Shown: positions 1 through 9,692 of the stretch, in pieces
How positions within the stretch are numbered: the stretch's first letter is position 1
How the letters are laid out: the number at the start of each line of letters is the position of its first letter
Assembly: GCF_028282165.1 (NCBI RefSeq)
Contig: NZ_JANQIM010000005.1
Location: 62,001-126,000, forward strand
Source: Winogradskyella sp.
GTDB lineage: Bacteria > Bacteroidota > Bacteroidia > Flavobacteriales > Flavobacteriaceae
DNA: 64,000 bases
Reading direction: 5' to 3'
Notes under the pieces: generated by a model
The model's database searches: none
Told to the model about the DNA's origin: nothing
The model's input: the letters and a program-made list of their open reading frames with translations, nothing else
Position numbers and translations under genes: made by a program

Positions 1-1012
1 TACTATCTACTTTAGAAAATACCTTCGGGACATAACCTAAGCCAATACCAATTCCTAAACTTGGACTCATTGTCCCAGAAGTGACATTACCTATTATTTT
101 TCCACTATGGTCCACAATATCATAGCCATGACGTGGAATACCTCTTTCATCTAATTTGAAAGCCACTAGTTTACGTTCTGGAGTACGTTCCTTTTCAGCT
201 TGTAGAGCTTTACTATTGGTAAAGGATTTATTAAATTTACAGATCCAACCCAATCCGGCTTCGATAGGAGAGGTGGTGTCGTCGATATCATTGCCATATA
301 AACAATACCCCATTTCTAAACGAAGTGTATCCCTTGCAGCTAAACCAATAGGCTTAATTCCAAAATCAGCACCAGCTTCTAACACTTTATCCCAAATTTG
401 TTTCACTTCGGAATTTTTACAGTAGATTTCAAATCCGCCACTACCAGTATAACCAGTTGCGGAAATAATAACATGTTCTATGCCTGCAAAATCTCCAACA
501 ACAAAATTGTAGAACTTAATCTCAGATAAATCATAACTAGACAGGGATTGCATAGCTTCTACAGCTTTTGGTCCTTGTATGGCTAATAACGAATAATCAT
601 CGCTTAAGTTGCGCATTTCGGCACCGACATCGTTTTTTGAAGATATCCAGTTCCAGTCTTTTTCAATATTACTGGCATTAACAACTAGTAAATAGGTTTC
701 GTCTTTTACCTTGTAAATAATAAGATCATCAACAATGCCACCATTATCGTTTGGCAAACAACTGTACTGCGCTTTGCCTATATCTAATTTAACGGCATCA
801 TTACTCGATACCTTCTGAATTAACTCTAGGGCATGTGGACCTTCAATTAAAAATTCGCCCATATGGGACACATCAAAAACACCGACGGCTTTCCTAACCG
901 TTTCGTGTTCTATATTTACACCTTCGTATTGTACTGGCATGTTATAACCGGCAAAAGGGACCATTTTGGCACCTAATGCAATATGTGTTTCCGTTAGGGC
1001 TGTGTTTTTCAT
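1..1012 (-). CDS. gcvT: Aminomethyltransferase, glycine cleavage T protein (3' end outside window)
   Basis: This is the T protein of the glycine cleavage system. It moves the aminomethyl group from the lipoylated H protein to tetrahydrofolate, giving 5,10-methylene-THF and ammonia. My reverse-strand translation starts at an ATG (1012-1010) with [20 protein letters not shown] and shows FDVSHMGEF, the folate-site segment [11 protein letters not shown] with its catalytic Asp region, and near the window edge [13 protein letters not shown], a typical C-terminal T-protein motif. About 337 codons are present against a usual length near 360, so roughly the last 20-25 residues lie outside the window. 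A Bacteroidota-type promoter candidate sits just upstream. No other gcv gene is visible. Confidence 0.95.
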   Translation of the reverse strand, partial: MKNTALTETHIALGAKMVPFAGYNMPVQYEGVNIEHETVRKAVGVFDVSHMGEFLIEGPHALELIQKVSSNDAVKLDIGKAQYSCLPNDNGGIVDDLIIYKVKDETYLLVVNASNIEKDWNWISSKNDVGAEMRNLSDDYSLLAIQGPKAVEAMQSLSSYDLSEIKFYNFVVGDFAGIEHVIISATGYTGSGGFEIYCKNSEVKQIWDKVLEAGADFGIKPIGLAARDTLRLEMGYCLYGNDIDDTTSPIEAGLGWICKFNKSFTNSKALQAEKERTPERKLVAFKLDERGIPRHGYDIVDHSGKIIGNVTSGTMSPSLGIGIGLGYVPKVFSKVDS

Positions 1013-1040
1013 TATGTAGTGCGTTCTAATTTTAGATGTG

Positions 1041-1072
1041 CAAAATTAAATAAATTTTGTGGCATAATTCAA
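1041..1072 (-). promoter_or_regulatory. Candidate promoter of gcvT
   Basis: Read on the minus strand there is TAATTTTG (1048-1041), a perfect match to the Bacteroidota -7 consensus TAnnTTTG, with TTG (1072-1070) 21 bases upstream as a -33 element. This spacing fits the reported 17-23 range. The distance to the gcvT ATG is about 30 bases. It is a sequence match only. Confidence 0.5.
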
Positions 1073-1130
1073 CCACTTTGCATAAGAGAATTATATTTTT
1101 AATTGTACTGTATGCCCATTATGAACTGTA

Positions 1131-1158
1131 ATAAAAAACCACCTTAACTAAGGTGGTT
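1131..1158 (-). terminator. Rho-independent terminator of the outer-membrane barrel gene
   Basis: A perfect 10-bp inverted repeat (AACCACCTTA at 1137-1146, TAAGGTGGTT at 1149-1158) closes on a two-base loop. On the minus strand it is followed by a T-run (the A-run at 1131-1138 on the plus strand). It lies 21 bases past the stop of the 1180-1650 gene. Confidence 0.8.
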
Positions 1159-1179
1159 GATCACTTATTATTTTTTACT

Positions 1180-1650
1180 TTAGAATTGGTACCTTACACC
1201 TAAGGCAATGTCAAAACCAAGGTCGTCCCTAAAATCTCCGAAGCCTAATTCTGGTCTAAAATCCAAGGACAACAAAAGTGGAATATCAAAATTATATTCT
1301 ATGCCTATATCACCAGCTACAAATATGAAGGTGTCGTCATCGCCATTTTCGACATCAAATGAACCAAGACCTCCACCAGCACCAGCATACCAGTTAAAAT
1401 TGCCATCGAGTGCCCAAACCCATTGGTAAAGGCCTGTTAACTTAAAACCGTCAAATCCATCACCACTTCGCCATCCTAAATTGGCTTCAAGTCGATTATT
1501 ATCACCAAGTGCACGTTGATAAGAAATTTCAGTACCAAAACCGTCATCATCTCCAATACGTAAACCTATGGCATTATCCGCTATTTCTTGTGCGCTTACA
1601 AATAGTAAGCCTGTAAATATTGCAACTGTTGTTAAAATTAATTTTCTCAT
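1180..1650 (-). CDS. Small outer-membrane beta-barrel protein
   Basis: A 156-residue protein with a clear signal peptide (MRKLILTTVAIFTGLLFVSAQ, cleavage near residue 20). The remainder consists of short alternating segments such as LEANLGWRSGDGF, FNWYAGAGGGLG and FDIALGVRYQF. The pattern of amphipathic strands and the C-terminal phenylalanine are typical of small eight-stranded outer-membrane barrels. No ligand or enzymatic role can be read from the sequence. It is monocistronic: a terminator follows it, and the upstream 105 bases are shared with the divergent dehydrogenase gene. Confidence 0.75.
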   Translation of the reverse strand: MRKLILTTVAIFTGLLFVSAQEIADNAIGLRIGDDDGFGTEISYQRALGDNNRLEANLGWRSGDGFDGFKLTGLYQWVWALDGNFNWYAGAGGGLGSFDVENGDDDTFIFVAGDIGIEYNFDIPLLLSLDFRPELGFGDFRDDLGFDIALGVRYQF

Positions 1651-1756
1651 TGTATTACGTTTTTTTATTGATTTCGATAAACTTTACAAAAATAACGCCA
1701 AAACCAAGTTTATATTAGATTTCTTTATAGATTTATCAACATATTATCCAATATAA

Positions 1757-4690
1757 ATGAATCTAAACAAGGCACTACAGCAACTAGAATTAGAATTAGA
1801 TGGAGAGCTTTATGTTGATGACTTAATGCTAAAGCTTTATGCCACAGATGCTTCTGTCTACAGAATGATGCCTACAGCTGTTGCTATCCCAAAGCATGTC
1901 AATGATATAAAACGTTTAATTCGTTTTGCTAGTGAAAACCAAACCTCATTAATTCCTAGAACTGCCGGAACTTCTTTGGCGGGACAAGTCGTTGGCAATG
2001 GTATTGTTGTTGACGTTTCAAAATATTTGACACGAATCCTCGATATTAATGAAAGGTCCAAAACTGTCACTGTACAGCCAGGAGTAGTAAGGGATGAATT
2101 AAATAATTACCTAAAATCATTCGAGTTGTTTTTTGGGCCTAATACATCCACATCCAACCGTTGTATGATTGGTGGTATGGTAGGTAATAATTCATCTGGG
2201 ACAACATCCATACAGTATGGAGTGACTAGAGATAAGGTCCTTAGTTTAAAAACACTTTTGAGCGATGGAAGCGAAGTAGAATTTACAAGTCTATCCCCTG
2301 ATGCATTTAAAGAGAAGCTAGAATTAAATACGTTAGAGGGCGATTTATATAGAACGATTTATAATGAATTGAAGTCCGAATCTGTTCAAAAAGGTATTAA
2401 TGATAATTTCCCTAAACCAGAAATTCACCGCAGAAATACAGGTTATGCCATTGATGAATTGATCGCTTCAGAAGTATTTTCGAGCTCAGAATCGAAATTC
2501 AACATGTGTAAGTTGCTTACAGGTAGCGAAGGTACTTTAGCATTTACAACCGAGATTACTTTGCAGTTAGATGACTTGCCGCCTCCTAAAAATGCTATGG
2601 TGGCGTTGCATTTTAAAAGTATTGCCAATTGCATGAAGGCAGTTAAGCCATTAATGAAACACAATTTGCATACCTGTGAAATGATGGATGATTCTATATT
2701 GAATCTCACTAAACATAATAAGGAACAACAAGAAAACAGGGTATTTGTTATTGGCGATCCTGTAGCTATTTTGATGTGCGAGTTAAAAGCTGAAACCGAT
2801 GAAGCGCTTAAGAACAATATCAATGATTTTTTAGCTACCGTTGAGGACATCGGACTGAGTTATGCAGCTCCAGTTTTAAAAGGTAAAGATATTTCTAAAG
2901 CCTTAGAATTGCGTAAAGCAGGCTTGGGTTTGTTGGGAAATATGATTGGCGATAAGAAGGCGGTGGCTTGTATCGAAGACACAGCAGTCGCTTTACGAGA
3001 TTTAGACAGTTATATTTCTGAATTTACCGAATTGATGAATTCTTACGACCAAAATGCTGTATACTATGCCCATGCTGGAGCAGGAGAATTGCACTTACGA
3101 CCCATTTTGAATCTTAAAACATCTGAAGATGTTGGGCACTTTAGAGCCATAACGACTGATGTTGCAAAGCTTGTGAAGAAATATCAAGGTTCCATGTCTG
3201 GTGAACACGGTGATGGTATTGTTAGGGCAGAGTTTATACCTATGATAATCGGTGATGTTAATTATGAAATACTAAAACGCATTAAATCGGTTTTTGATCC
3301 AAGTGATATATTTAATCCTGGTAAAATTGTTGACGCTTTTCCTTTAGATAAACATCTGCGTTACGAAATAGACAGAAAAGAACCAGAGATTGAAACTATT
3401 TTTGATTTTTCTTCTTCCCAAGGCATATTAAGAGAAGCAGAAAAATGTAATGGTTCTGGTGACTGCAGAAAACTGCCAGAATTTGGTGGTACGATGTGTC
3501 CTAGTTATCGTGCGACACGCAATGAAAAGGATACAACTAGAGCACGAGCAAATGCCTTAAGGGAATATTTAACTAATTCTGAAAAAGCGAATAAGTTCAA
3601 TCATGAAGAACTCAAAGACGTTTTTGACTTATGCTTAAGTTGTAAAGCTTGTGCCAGTGAATGTCCAAGCAGTGTAGATGTGGCTATGCTTAAGGCTGAA
3701 TTTCAATATCAGTATCAGAAGGCGAATGGATTTAAATTTAAGGATAGATTTTTTGCCAACGCTACCAAATACAATAAAATAGGTTCTTATGCCCCAGGAA
3801 TCTATAATACCTTGTTTCAAACCAAGTTTGTTTCGGGATTTTTGAGACTTGCTTTAGGGATACATCCAAAGCGAAGCTTTCCTATGTTTTCAGAATCCTT
3901 TTTTAGCATTCAGGCACATATTGAGAGTTTTGACAGGAGTTTACCACATGAAAATCCACTTAAGACCGTTTATCTTTTTGTTGATGAGTTTATAAATTAC
4001 TTAGAGTCACCCATAGCTAAAGATACTAAATTGTTACTTGAATGTTTGGGGTATAATGTAATAGCAATTAGCCACTTAGAAAGTGGAAGAAGCTTTTTGT
4101 CTAAAGGCTTTCTAGACCAAGCAAAAACAATTGCTAACAAGAATGTATATTTCTTTGAAGATATTGTTGATGATGATTTTTATCTGTTAGGTATTGAACC
4201 ATCAGCGATCTTAACTTTTAAGGACGAGTACCCAAAATTGGCAGATGATAAAGTATCTGCTGAACGCATCGCTGAGCGTACGTTTTTAGTAGAAGAATTT
4301 ATTCAGAAAGAAATTGAGTTAGGGAACATTACTTCAGATGATTTTACTACAGAAACGAAGGCCATTAAATTCCATGGACATTGTCATCAAAAGGCATTGG
4401 CCAATCAAAAATCGAGTTTTGATATGCTCAACCTTCCTAAAAATTATAAGGTGACTATTATTCCGAGTGGCTGTTGTGGTATGGCGGGTAGTTTCGGTTA
4501 CGAAAAAGAGCATTATGATATTAGCATGCAAATAGGAGAACAAACCTTGTTTCCTGCGGTAAGAAATGCATCAGAAGATACTATTATAGCAGCAAATGGT
4601 ACAAGTTGCAGACATCAGATAAAGGATGGAACAGGAAGAATAGCCAAGCATCCAGTGACTATTCTGAAGGAAGCATTACTAGTTAGTTAG
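1757..4690 (+). CDS. Fused FAD-binding oxidase and Fe-S dehydrogenase (GlcD/GlcF or D-lactate dehydrogenase type)
   Basis: A 977-residue flavoprotein probably oxidising a 2-hydroxyacid such as D-lactate or glycolate and passing electrons through Fe-S clusters to the quinone pool. The N-terminal FAD_binding_4 domain (about 40-230) shows PRTAGTSLAGQVVG and MIGGMVGNNSSGTTS. An FAD-oxidase C domain ends with GEHGDGIVRAEF near residue 482. A ferredoxin-like part follows, with CNGSGDC near 563 and CLSCKACASECP near 626. The C-terminal third carries cysteine-rich CCG motifs (GHCHQKAL, SGCCGMAGSFGYE near 905). This order equals GlcD fused to GlcF. The exact substrate cannot be read from sequence. It meets the next gene tail to tail with a 4-bp overlap. 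Confidence 0.88.
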   Translation: MNLNKALQQLELELDGELYVDDLMLKLYATDASVYRMMPTAVAIPKHVNDIKRLIRFASENQTSLIPRTAGTSLAGQVVGNGIVVDVSKYLTRILDINERSKTVTVQPGVVRDELNNYLKSFELFFGPNTSTSNRCMIGGMVGNNSSGTTSIQYGVTRDKVLSLKTLLSDGSEVEFTSLSPDAFKEKLELNTLEGDLYRTIYNELKSESVQKGINDNFPKPEIHRRNTGYAIDELIASEVFSSSESKFNMCKLLTGSEGTLAFTTEITLQLDDLPPPKNAMVALHFKSIANCMKAVKPLMKHNLHTCEMMDDSILNLTKHNKEQQENRVFVIGDPVAILMCELKAETDEALKNNINDFLATVEDIGLSYAAPVLKGKDISKALELRKAGLGLLGNMIGDKKAVACIEDTAVALRDLDSYISEFTELMNSYDQNAVYYAHAGAGELHLRPILNLKTSEDVGHFRAITTDVAKLVKKYQGSMSGEHGDGIVRAEFIPMIIGDVNYEILKRIKSVFDPSDIFNPGKIVDAFPLDKHLRYEIDRKEPEIETIFDFSSSQGILREAEKCNGSGDCRKLPEFGGTMCPSYRATRNEKDTTRARANALREYLTNSEKANKFNHEELKDVFDLCLSCKACASECPSSVDVAMLKAEFQYQYQKANGFKFKDRFFANATKYNKIGSYAPGIYNTLFQTKFVSGFLRLALGIHPKRSFPMFSESFFSIQAHIESFDRSLPHENPLKTVYLFVDEFINYLESPIAKDTKLLLECLGYNVIAISHLESGRSFLSKGFLDQAKTIANKNVYFFEDIVDDDFYLLGIEPSAILTFKDEYPKLADDKVSAERIAERTFLVEEFIQKEIELGNITSDDFTTETKAIKFHGHCHQKALANQKSSFDMLNLPKNYKVTIIPSGCCGMAGSFGYEKEHYDISMQIGEQTLFPAVRNASEDTIIAANGTSCRHQIKDGTGRIAKHPVTILKEALLVS

Positions 4691-5538
4691 TCTTTAATTT
4701 TCTTTTTAGGTGGCTCAACGATTGTGATGGCAGCAATAAGATCTTTAACATCCATTTCCTTTAGCTCTTCATCCGCGAAGAATGGTGAAAGCTTATCATT
4801 GCTGTAGTTGTATATTTTCCAACGTTTAAATTGGTATTCTAATGCTGTAAAATTCTCGACCCAATCCCCAGAGTTTAGATAGGTAGTTTTTCCGTTCTTA
4901 TTTTCTTTCAACAGCATTTTTGGTTGATGGATATGTCCACAAACCACATAGTCGTATTCATTTTCTATGGCCAGATCCGTAGCAACACTCTCAAAATCGT
5001 TAATGTACTTAATAGCACCTTTAACACTATTCTTTATTTTTTTGGAAAGGGAATAACGTTCTCTTCCCATCTTTTCTAGGCACCAATTCACAAAACGGTT
5101 TAGTAGTATAAGTATGTCATAACCCCAACCACCAAGTTTAGCTAACCATTTTGCGTTTTGTATCGAAATATCAAAAACATCACCGTGAAAAAACCAAGCT
5201 TTTTTTCCATCTAGATCCAAAACCAACTTATTGACTATTGAAATATTTCCGATCTCAGTATCAGTGAATTTCCTTAGCATTTCGTCATGGTTTCCTGTGA
5301 TATAGATAACCTCTGTACCATTAGCAGCAAAGTCCATTATCTTTTTTATAACACTGAGATGGGATTTTGGGAAGTAACGCTTTTTAAATTGCCAAATATC
5401 AATAATATCACCGTTGAGAATAAGCTTTTTTGGTTCGATACTATTTAGATAGGTCAGCAATTGCTTTGCGTGGCATCCGAATGTGCCAAGGTGAACATCA
5501 GATATGACTGCTATTTCAACTTTTCGTTTTAGATTCAA
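4687..5538 (-). CDS. Calcineurin-like metallophosphoesterase, probable UDP-2,3-diacylglucosamine diphosphatase (LpxH-like)
   Basis: A 283-residue cytoplasmic metallophosphoesterase. The five-block metal-binding signature is intact: SDVHLG (13-18), NGDIIDIW (about 42-49), GNHDE (about 81-85), FFHGD and GHIHQPK (about 202-208). This block pattern and length fit the COG2908 family, in which LpxH hydrolyses UDP-2,3-diacylglucosamine to lipid X during lipid A synthesis. The protein is somewhat longer than classical LpxH (about 240), so the lipid A assignment is likely but not certain. The gene is convergent with the upstream dehydrogenase (4-bp overlap) and divergent from aroC. Confidence 0.75.
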   Translation of the reverse strand: MNLKRKVEIAVISDVHLGTFGCHAKQLLTYLNSIEPKKLILNGDIIDIWQFKKRYFPKSHLSVIKKIMDFAANGTEVIYITGNHDEMLRKFTDTEIGNISIVNKLVLDLDGKKAWFFHGDVFDISIQNAKWLAKLGGWGYDILILLNRFVNWCLEKMGRERYSLSKKIKNSVKGAIKYINDFESVATDLAIENEYDYVVCGHIHQPKMLLKENKNGKTTYLNSGDWVENFTALEYQFKRWKIYNYSNDKLSPFFADEELKEMDVKDLIAAITIVEPPKKKIKD

Positions 5539-5700
5539 GACAAGCTATTAATAATATGCAAATAACTCATTAATGTATTAATTGATTGTAACGCTAGAAT
5601 TAATAATCCATGAGGAAAATGTTATTATAGTGTTATTAAAGGGTATTTAAGGCAAAGGCAGTTAACATTGTTATAACATACTAAAAAGAAGCAGAGTATT

Positions 5701-5730
5701 TTTGTTTCTGTGATATTAGATTTACATTAG
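5701..5730 (+). promoter_or_regulatory. Candidate promoter of aroC
   Basis: TTTG (5701-5704) is followed after 18 bases by TACATTAG (5723-5730), which differs by one base from the Bacteroidota -7 consensus TAnnTTTG. The aroC ATG begins 17 bases downstream, implying a very short leader. A nearby direct repeat TGTTATTA at 5620 and 5631 (11 bp apart) has unknown meaning. Confidence 0.5.
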
Positions 5731-5746
5731 CACAAAATAAGATTTA

Positions 5747-6811
5747 ATGGCAGGAAATTCCTTCGGAAAGTTATTTAAGCTCACTACTTTTGGTGAATCA
5801 CATGGTGTGGCTATTGGTGGAATTATTGATGGCTGTCCTTCAGGGTTACAATTAGATTTCGAAGCGATTCAGAATGAATTAGATCGTCGCAAGCCTGGCC
5901 AGTCTAAAATCGTAACTCAACGTAAAGAACCCGATACGGTAGAGTTTTTGTCAGGTATTTTTGAAGGTGTTACTACTGGTACTCCAATAGGGTTTGTGAT
6001 TAAGAATACCAACCAGAAATCTAAAGATTATTCACATATAAAAGACGTATATAGACCTAGTCATGCCGATTACACATACGACAAAAAATATGGCGTACGG
6101 GATTATAGAGGTGGAGGAAGAAGTTCTGCTCGTGAAACAGCATGTCGCGTTGTGGCCGGTGCAATTGCCAAGCAATTATTAGATTCTGTAAAGATTAATG
6201 CTTTTACGTCTTCAGTAGGCGATATATTTATAGATAAGCCGTATCAGGAATTGGATTTTTCAAAGATTGAATCGAATGCCATACGCTGTCCAGATGCGTC
6301 TTCCGCTGAGCGTATGATTACCAAAATCAAGGAGGTTAAAAAACAAGGCGATACCATTGGTGGCACGATTACCTGTGTTATTCAGAATGTTCCTGTAGGA
6401 CTTGGCGAACCTGTTTTTGATAAGCTACACGCCGAACTAGGTAAAGCTATGCTTTCTATAAATGCCGTTAAGGGTTTTGAATATGGCAGTGGATTTTGTG
6501 GTGCTAAAATGAGAGGAAGTGAGCACAATGATAAGTTTAATGAAGACGGAACCACACAAACCAATTTATCAGGTGGCGTTCAAGGTGGAATTAGTAATGG
6601 TATGGATATTTACTTTAGGGTGGCCTTTAAACCTGTGGCAACAACACTTCAGAAACAAGAAACGATTAATAGTTCTGGTGAGACTGTAGAAATGCAAGGG
6701 AAAGGTAGACACGATCCTTGCGTAGTACCAAGAGCTGTGCCTATTGTTGAAGCTATGGTAGCATTGGTATTGGCAGATTACGTTTTGTTAGACAGAATAA
6801 GCAGATTATAG
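5747..6811 (+). CDS. aroC: Chorismate synthase
   Basis: A 354-residue enzyme catalysing the last shikimate-pathway step: 5-enolpyruvylshikimate-3-phosphate to chorismate, with reduced FMN as cofactor. Signature segments include [19 protein letters not shown] near the N-terminus, [20 protein letters not shown] (about 119-138) and [18 protein letters not shown] near the C-terminus. The length matches the family and all conserved regions are present. The ATG is supported by the promoter candidate immediately upstream. No other shikimate gene is in the window. Confidence 0.97.
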   Translation: MAGNSFGKLFKLTTFGESHGVAIGGIIDGCPSGLQLDFEAIQNELDRRKPGQSKIVTQRKEPDTVEFLSGIFEGVTTGTPIGFVIKNTNQKSKDYSHIKDVYRPSHADYTYDKKYGVRDYRGGGRSSARETACRVVAGAIAKQLLDSVKINAFTSSVGDIFIDKPYQELDFSKIESNAIRCPDASSAERMITKIKEVKKQGDTIGGTITCVIQNVPVGLGEPVFDKLHAELGKAMLSINAVKGFEYGSGFCGAKMRGSEHNDKFNEDGTTQTNLSGGVQGGISNGMDIYFRVAFKPVATTLQKQETINSSGETVEMQGKGRHDPCVVPRAVPIVEAMVALVLADYVLLDRISRL

Positions 6812-6899
6812 ATGGTGTCAATCCTATAAAAGCAGGAATCTCAAAATAGGTGAATCAAATTGTAAATAAAAAAGATTACCGCTTTCGCGGCAAATTAAT

Positions 6900-8225
6900 A
6901 TGAAAAAACTCGCATTACATTGGAAGATCATTATCGGAATGATCCTTGGGATTATTTTCGGATTCATAATGAATTCCGTTAACGGCCAACAATTTGTAAC
7001 CGATTGGGTTTCGCCTTTCGGAACCATATTTATCAACCTATTGAAGTTGATAGCTGTTCCTTTAATACTGGCTTCTTTGATTAAGGGTATCTCAGATTTA
7101 AAGGATATTTCTAAAATTAGGGATATGGGTTTGCGTACTATTGCCATTTATATTAGTACAACCTTAGTAGCTATTGTTATTGGCCTATCTATTGTAAACT
7201 TCGTTAAACCAGGAACAGGTATGTCTGAAGAAACCTTAGCGAAGATAGAAATGAAGTATGAAAATGATGCTGGTGTTACCGATAAATTGGCTAAGGCTAG
7301 CGCCCAACAAGATGCTGGACCACTACAAGCTTTAGTAGATATATTTCCAAGCAACATATTTCAGGCTATGGGCGAAGCTAAAATGTTACAGGTAATTTTC
7401 TTTGCTTTGTTTGTGGGCATTTGTTTATTGCTCATTCCTGAGGAAAAAGCCAAACCCATGATCGATATTTTTGATTCCCTCAATGAAATCGTAATGAAAA
7501 TGGTAGACTTAATTATGTTGTTTGCCCCTTACGCAGTTTTTGCATTGATGGCCAATGTTATTATAGCATTCGACGATACGGAAATACTTCTAAAACTACT
7601 ACAATATGCGCTTTGTGTGGTTGGTGGTTTATTAATAATGATAGGATTCTACTTGATGCTTGTAAAAGTATTTACAAAGAAGTCACCAATGTGGTTTCTC
7701 AACAAGATAAGTCCTGCACAGTTATTAGCATTTTCAACAAGTAGTAGTGCAGCGACATTACCAGTAACAATGGAACGTGTCGAGGAACATATTGGTGTAG
7801 ATAAGGAAGTTTCTGGATTTGTATTGCCTGTAGGAGCAACGGTAAATATGGATGGTACCAGTTTGTATCAGGGGATAGCTGCAGTATTTATTATGCAGGT
7901 AATTTGGCCAGAGGGACTAACATTTACAAATCAGTTGGTCATTATTCTTACAGCGCTTTTAGCTTCTATTGGTAGTGCTGCTGTGCCAAGTGCAGGTATG
8001 GTAATGTTGGTCATTGTTCTGGAGTCTATTGGATTTCCCGCCGAGTTATTACCCATAGGCTTGGCATTAATATTTGCCGTAGACCGTCCTTTAGATATGT
8101 GCCGAACAGTTGTTAATGTTACAGGAGATGCCACAGTATCTATGATGGTTGCAAAATCTTTGGGTAAGCTTCATGATGACCCAAAGCCCAAAGAATGGAA
8201 TGATAACTATGAAGCTGTAAAATAA
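6900..8225 (+). CDS. Dicarboxylate/amino acid:cation symporter (DAACS family)
   Basis: A 441-residue inner-membrane transporter of the GltP/DctA family, which takes up glutamate, aspartate or C4-dicarboxylates with H+ or Na+. Hydrophobic segments occur throughout. The re-entrant-loop serine motif STSSSAATLPVT lies near residue 280, the cation-site motif NMDGTSLYQG near 316, and AVDRPLDMCRTVVNVTGDAT in the last helix region. The ATG begins directly after an 88-base gap from aroC, but co-transcription is uncertain. The substrate cannot be fixed from sequence. Confidence 0.92.
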   Translation: MKKLALHWKIIIGMILGIIFGFIMNSVNGQQFVTDWVSPFGTIFINLLKLIAVPLILASLIKGISDLKDISKIRDMGLRTIAIYISTTLVAIVIGLSIVNFVKPGTGMSEETLAKIEMKYENDAGVTDKLAKASAQQDAGPLQALVDIFPSNIFQAMGEAKMLQVIFFALFVGICLLLIPEEKAKPMIDIFDSLNEIVMKMVDLIMLFAPYAVFALMANVIIAFDDTEILLKLLQYALCVVGGLLIMIGFYLMLVKVFTKKSPMWFLNKISPAQLLAFSTSSSAATLPVTMERVEEHIGVDKEVSGFVLPVGATVNMDGTSLYQGIAAVFIMQVIWPEGLTFTNQLVIILTALLASIGSAAVPSAGMVMLVIVLESIGFPAELLPIGLALIFAVDRPLDMCRTVVNVTGDATVSMMVAKSLGKLHDDPKPKEWNDNYEAVK

Positions 8226-8291
8226 TTTTTCATAATATTTAAATTCACTATTTTTAAACTAATCATTTAATCAACCAAAAATTATATTGAG

Positions 8292-9329
8292 ATGAATGTT
8301 TGCTTTATAATGTACCCCTGGGAAAACATCGATCCAGAAAACGATACGAGTTTGGCCTTAATAAGGGAATGTGCTAAGCGTGGTCATGGCGTAGCAATGT
8401 GTACACCTGCTAATCTTACCATAAGGGATAGTGTTACCAATGCATTTTGTAATGTGATAGGACGATTGGATAAAGTTCCCTCTACCTTAAAATCGTTTTA
8501 CAATAAAGTAAAGTTACGAGAAGAGATGTTGCCATTGGCAGGATTTGACGCTATCTTTTTTAGGGCAAATCCACCTTTAGATCCATTAATGCTCAACTTT
8601 TTGGATTCTGTAAAGGATGATGTATTTATTATCAATTCTCTACAAGGTATGCGTGAAGCTAATAACAAGCTCTATACTGCGGCTTTTGGTGATGCGCACA
8701 GCAACATTATACCAAATACGCATGTATCTAAAAATAAAAAGTACCTAATCCAGCAGATAAAGGAGTCTAAATCAGATAAAATGATTATAAAACCATTGAA
8801 TGGTTTTGGGGGTTCTGGAGTAATCTTGATAGAGAAGTCAGCCATGAGCAATATCAATTCGTTATTGGATTTTTATATTACCAATTCTGACGGAACGTCC
8901 AATTATGTTATTCTTCAAGACTATATCGAAGGTGCCGATCAAGGTGATGTTAGAATATTAATGCTTAATGGCGAACCTGTAGGAGCTATGCGACGTGTAC
9001 CAGGAAGTGACGACCATCGTTCTAATGTCTCTGCTGGTGGAAGTGTGCAAAAACATGCCTTAACCAAAGCAGAAAAGGCACTATGTAAGCAAATAGGACC
9101 AAAATTGGTAAAAGATGGCCTGTACTTTGTCGGTATTGATGTTATTGGTGGGAAATTAGTTGAGGTTAACGTGATGTCTCCCGGTGGAATTACCTATATC
9201 AATAAAGTCTACAAGGCAAAAACAAAGGTCGAAGAAAAAGTAATTGACTTTTTGGAAAGCAAGGTCATGGATCAATTACAAGCATTTGATCGACGTACAC
9301 GTTTGCGTAAAGCAGTAGATGAAGCCTAA
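8292..9329 (+). CDS. Glutathione synthetase-like ATP-grasp ligase
   Basis: A 345-residue ATP-grasp enzyme. The N-terminal half resembles the GSH-synthetase substrate domain (MNVCFIMYPWENIDPENDTS). ATP-grasp hallmarks follow: IIKPLNGFGGSGVILIEK (about 163-180), ILQDYIEGADQGDVRILMLNG, and the Mg/ATP motif EVNVMSPGGITYIN (about 290-303). It would form a peptide-type amide bond using ATP. Annotation as glutathione synthase is conventional, but no gamma-glutamylcysteine ligase is visible and the neighbours (N-formylglutamate amidohydrolase, DUF1704 peptidase) suggest a peptide or modified-amino-acid substrate. It opens a five-gene operon with small gaps. Confidence 0.85.
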   Translation: MNVCFIMYPWENIDPENDTSLALIRECAKRGHGVAMCTPANLTIRDSVTNAFCNVIGRLDKVPSTLKSFYNKVKLREEMLPLAGFDAIFFRANPPLDPLMLNFLDSVKDDVFIINSLQGMREANNKLYTAAFGDAHSNIIPNTHVSKNKKYLIQQIKESKSDKMIIKPLNGFGGSGVILIEKSAMSNINSLLDFYITNSDGTSNYVILQDYIEGADQGDVRILMLNGEPVGAMRRVPGSDDHRSNVSAGGSVQKHALTKAEKALCKQIGPKLVKDGLYFVGIDVIGGKLVEVNVMSPGGITYINKVYKAKTKVEEKVIDFLESKVMDQLQAFDRRTRLRKAVDEA

Positions 9330-9356
9330 CGTTAAATATATTCCTTCGCATAATAA

Positions 9357-9692
9357 ATGAAAACAATTGATTGGACTAGAGATGAGCTTGTTGCCTATGT
9401 TTTGTTGTTTGCAGCCAACTCTGATTTTAAAGAAGATAATCGCGAGCGAGACGTGATTATTTCTAAAGTAGACATAGATACCTTTCAGGAAATTCACGAT
9501 GAATTTGATAGGGATAATGATTATCAAAGTATTCAGAAAATCATGACCAGTTTGCGACAGCACAATTACGATAAAGACGACGTAGAGATTCTTTTAGCAG
9601 ATATTAAAACCCTATTCTTTTCTGATGGTGAATTTAATATTAACGAACGTAATATGCTAAAATGCTTAGAACGTTTATTTAAATCACTTTAA
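9357..9692 (+). CDS. TerB-like small helical protein
   Basis: A 111-residue soluble, probably all-helical protein. Two acidic half-motifs of the TerB type are visible: AANSDFKEDNRERDVI near the N-terminus and FFSDGEFNINERNML near the C-terminus, the latter matching the (A/S)DGxxxxxE pattern. TerB-like domains occur in tellurite-resistance and stress proteins and bind divalent metal; a role in this operon is unknown. Its TAA ends at 9692 and the next ATG begins at 9693, so the two are probably translationally coupled. Confidence 0.6.
   Translation: MKTIDWTRDELVAYVLLFAANSDFKEDNRERDVIISKVDIDTFQEIHDEFDRDNDYQSIQKIMTSLRQHNYDKDDVEILLADIKTLFFSDGEFNINERNMLKCLERLFKSL

Noticed and set aside
156-425. 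Plus-strand 89-codon frame at the window start
   Set aside because: It is antisense to gcvT, whose own frame shows family motifs throughout.
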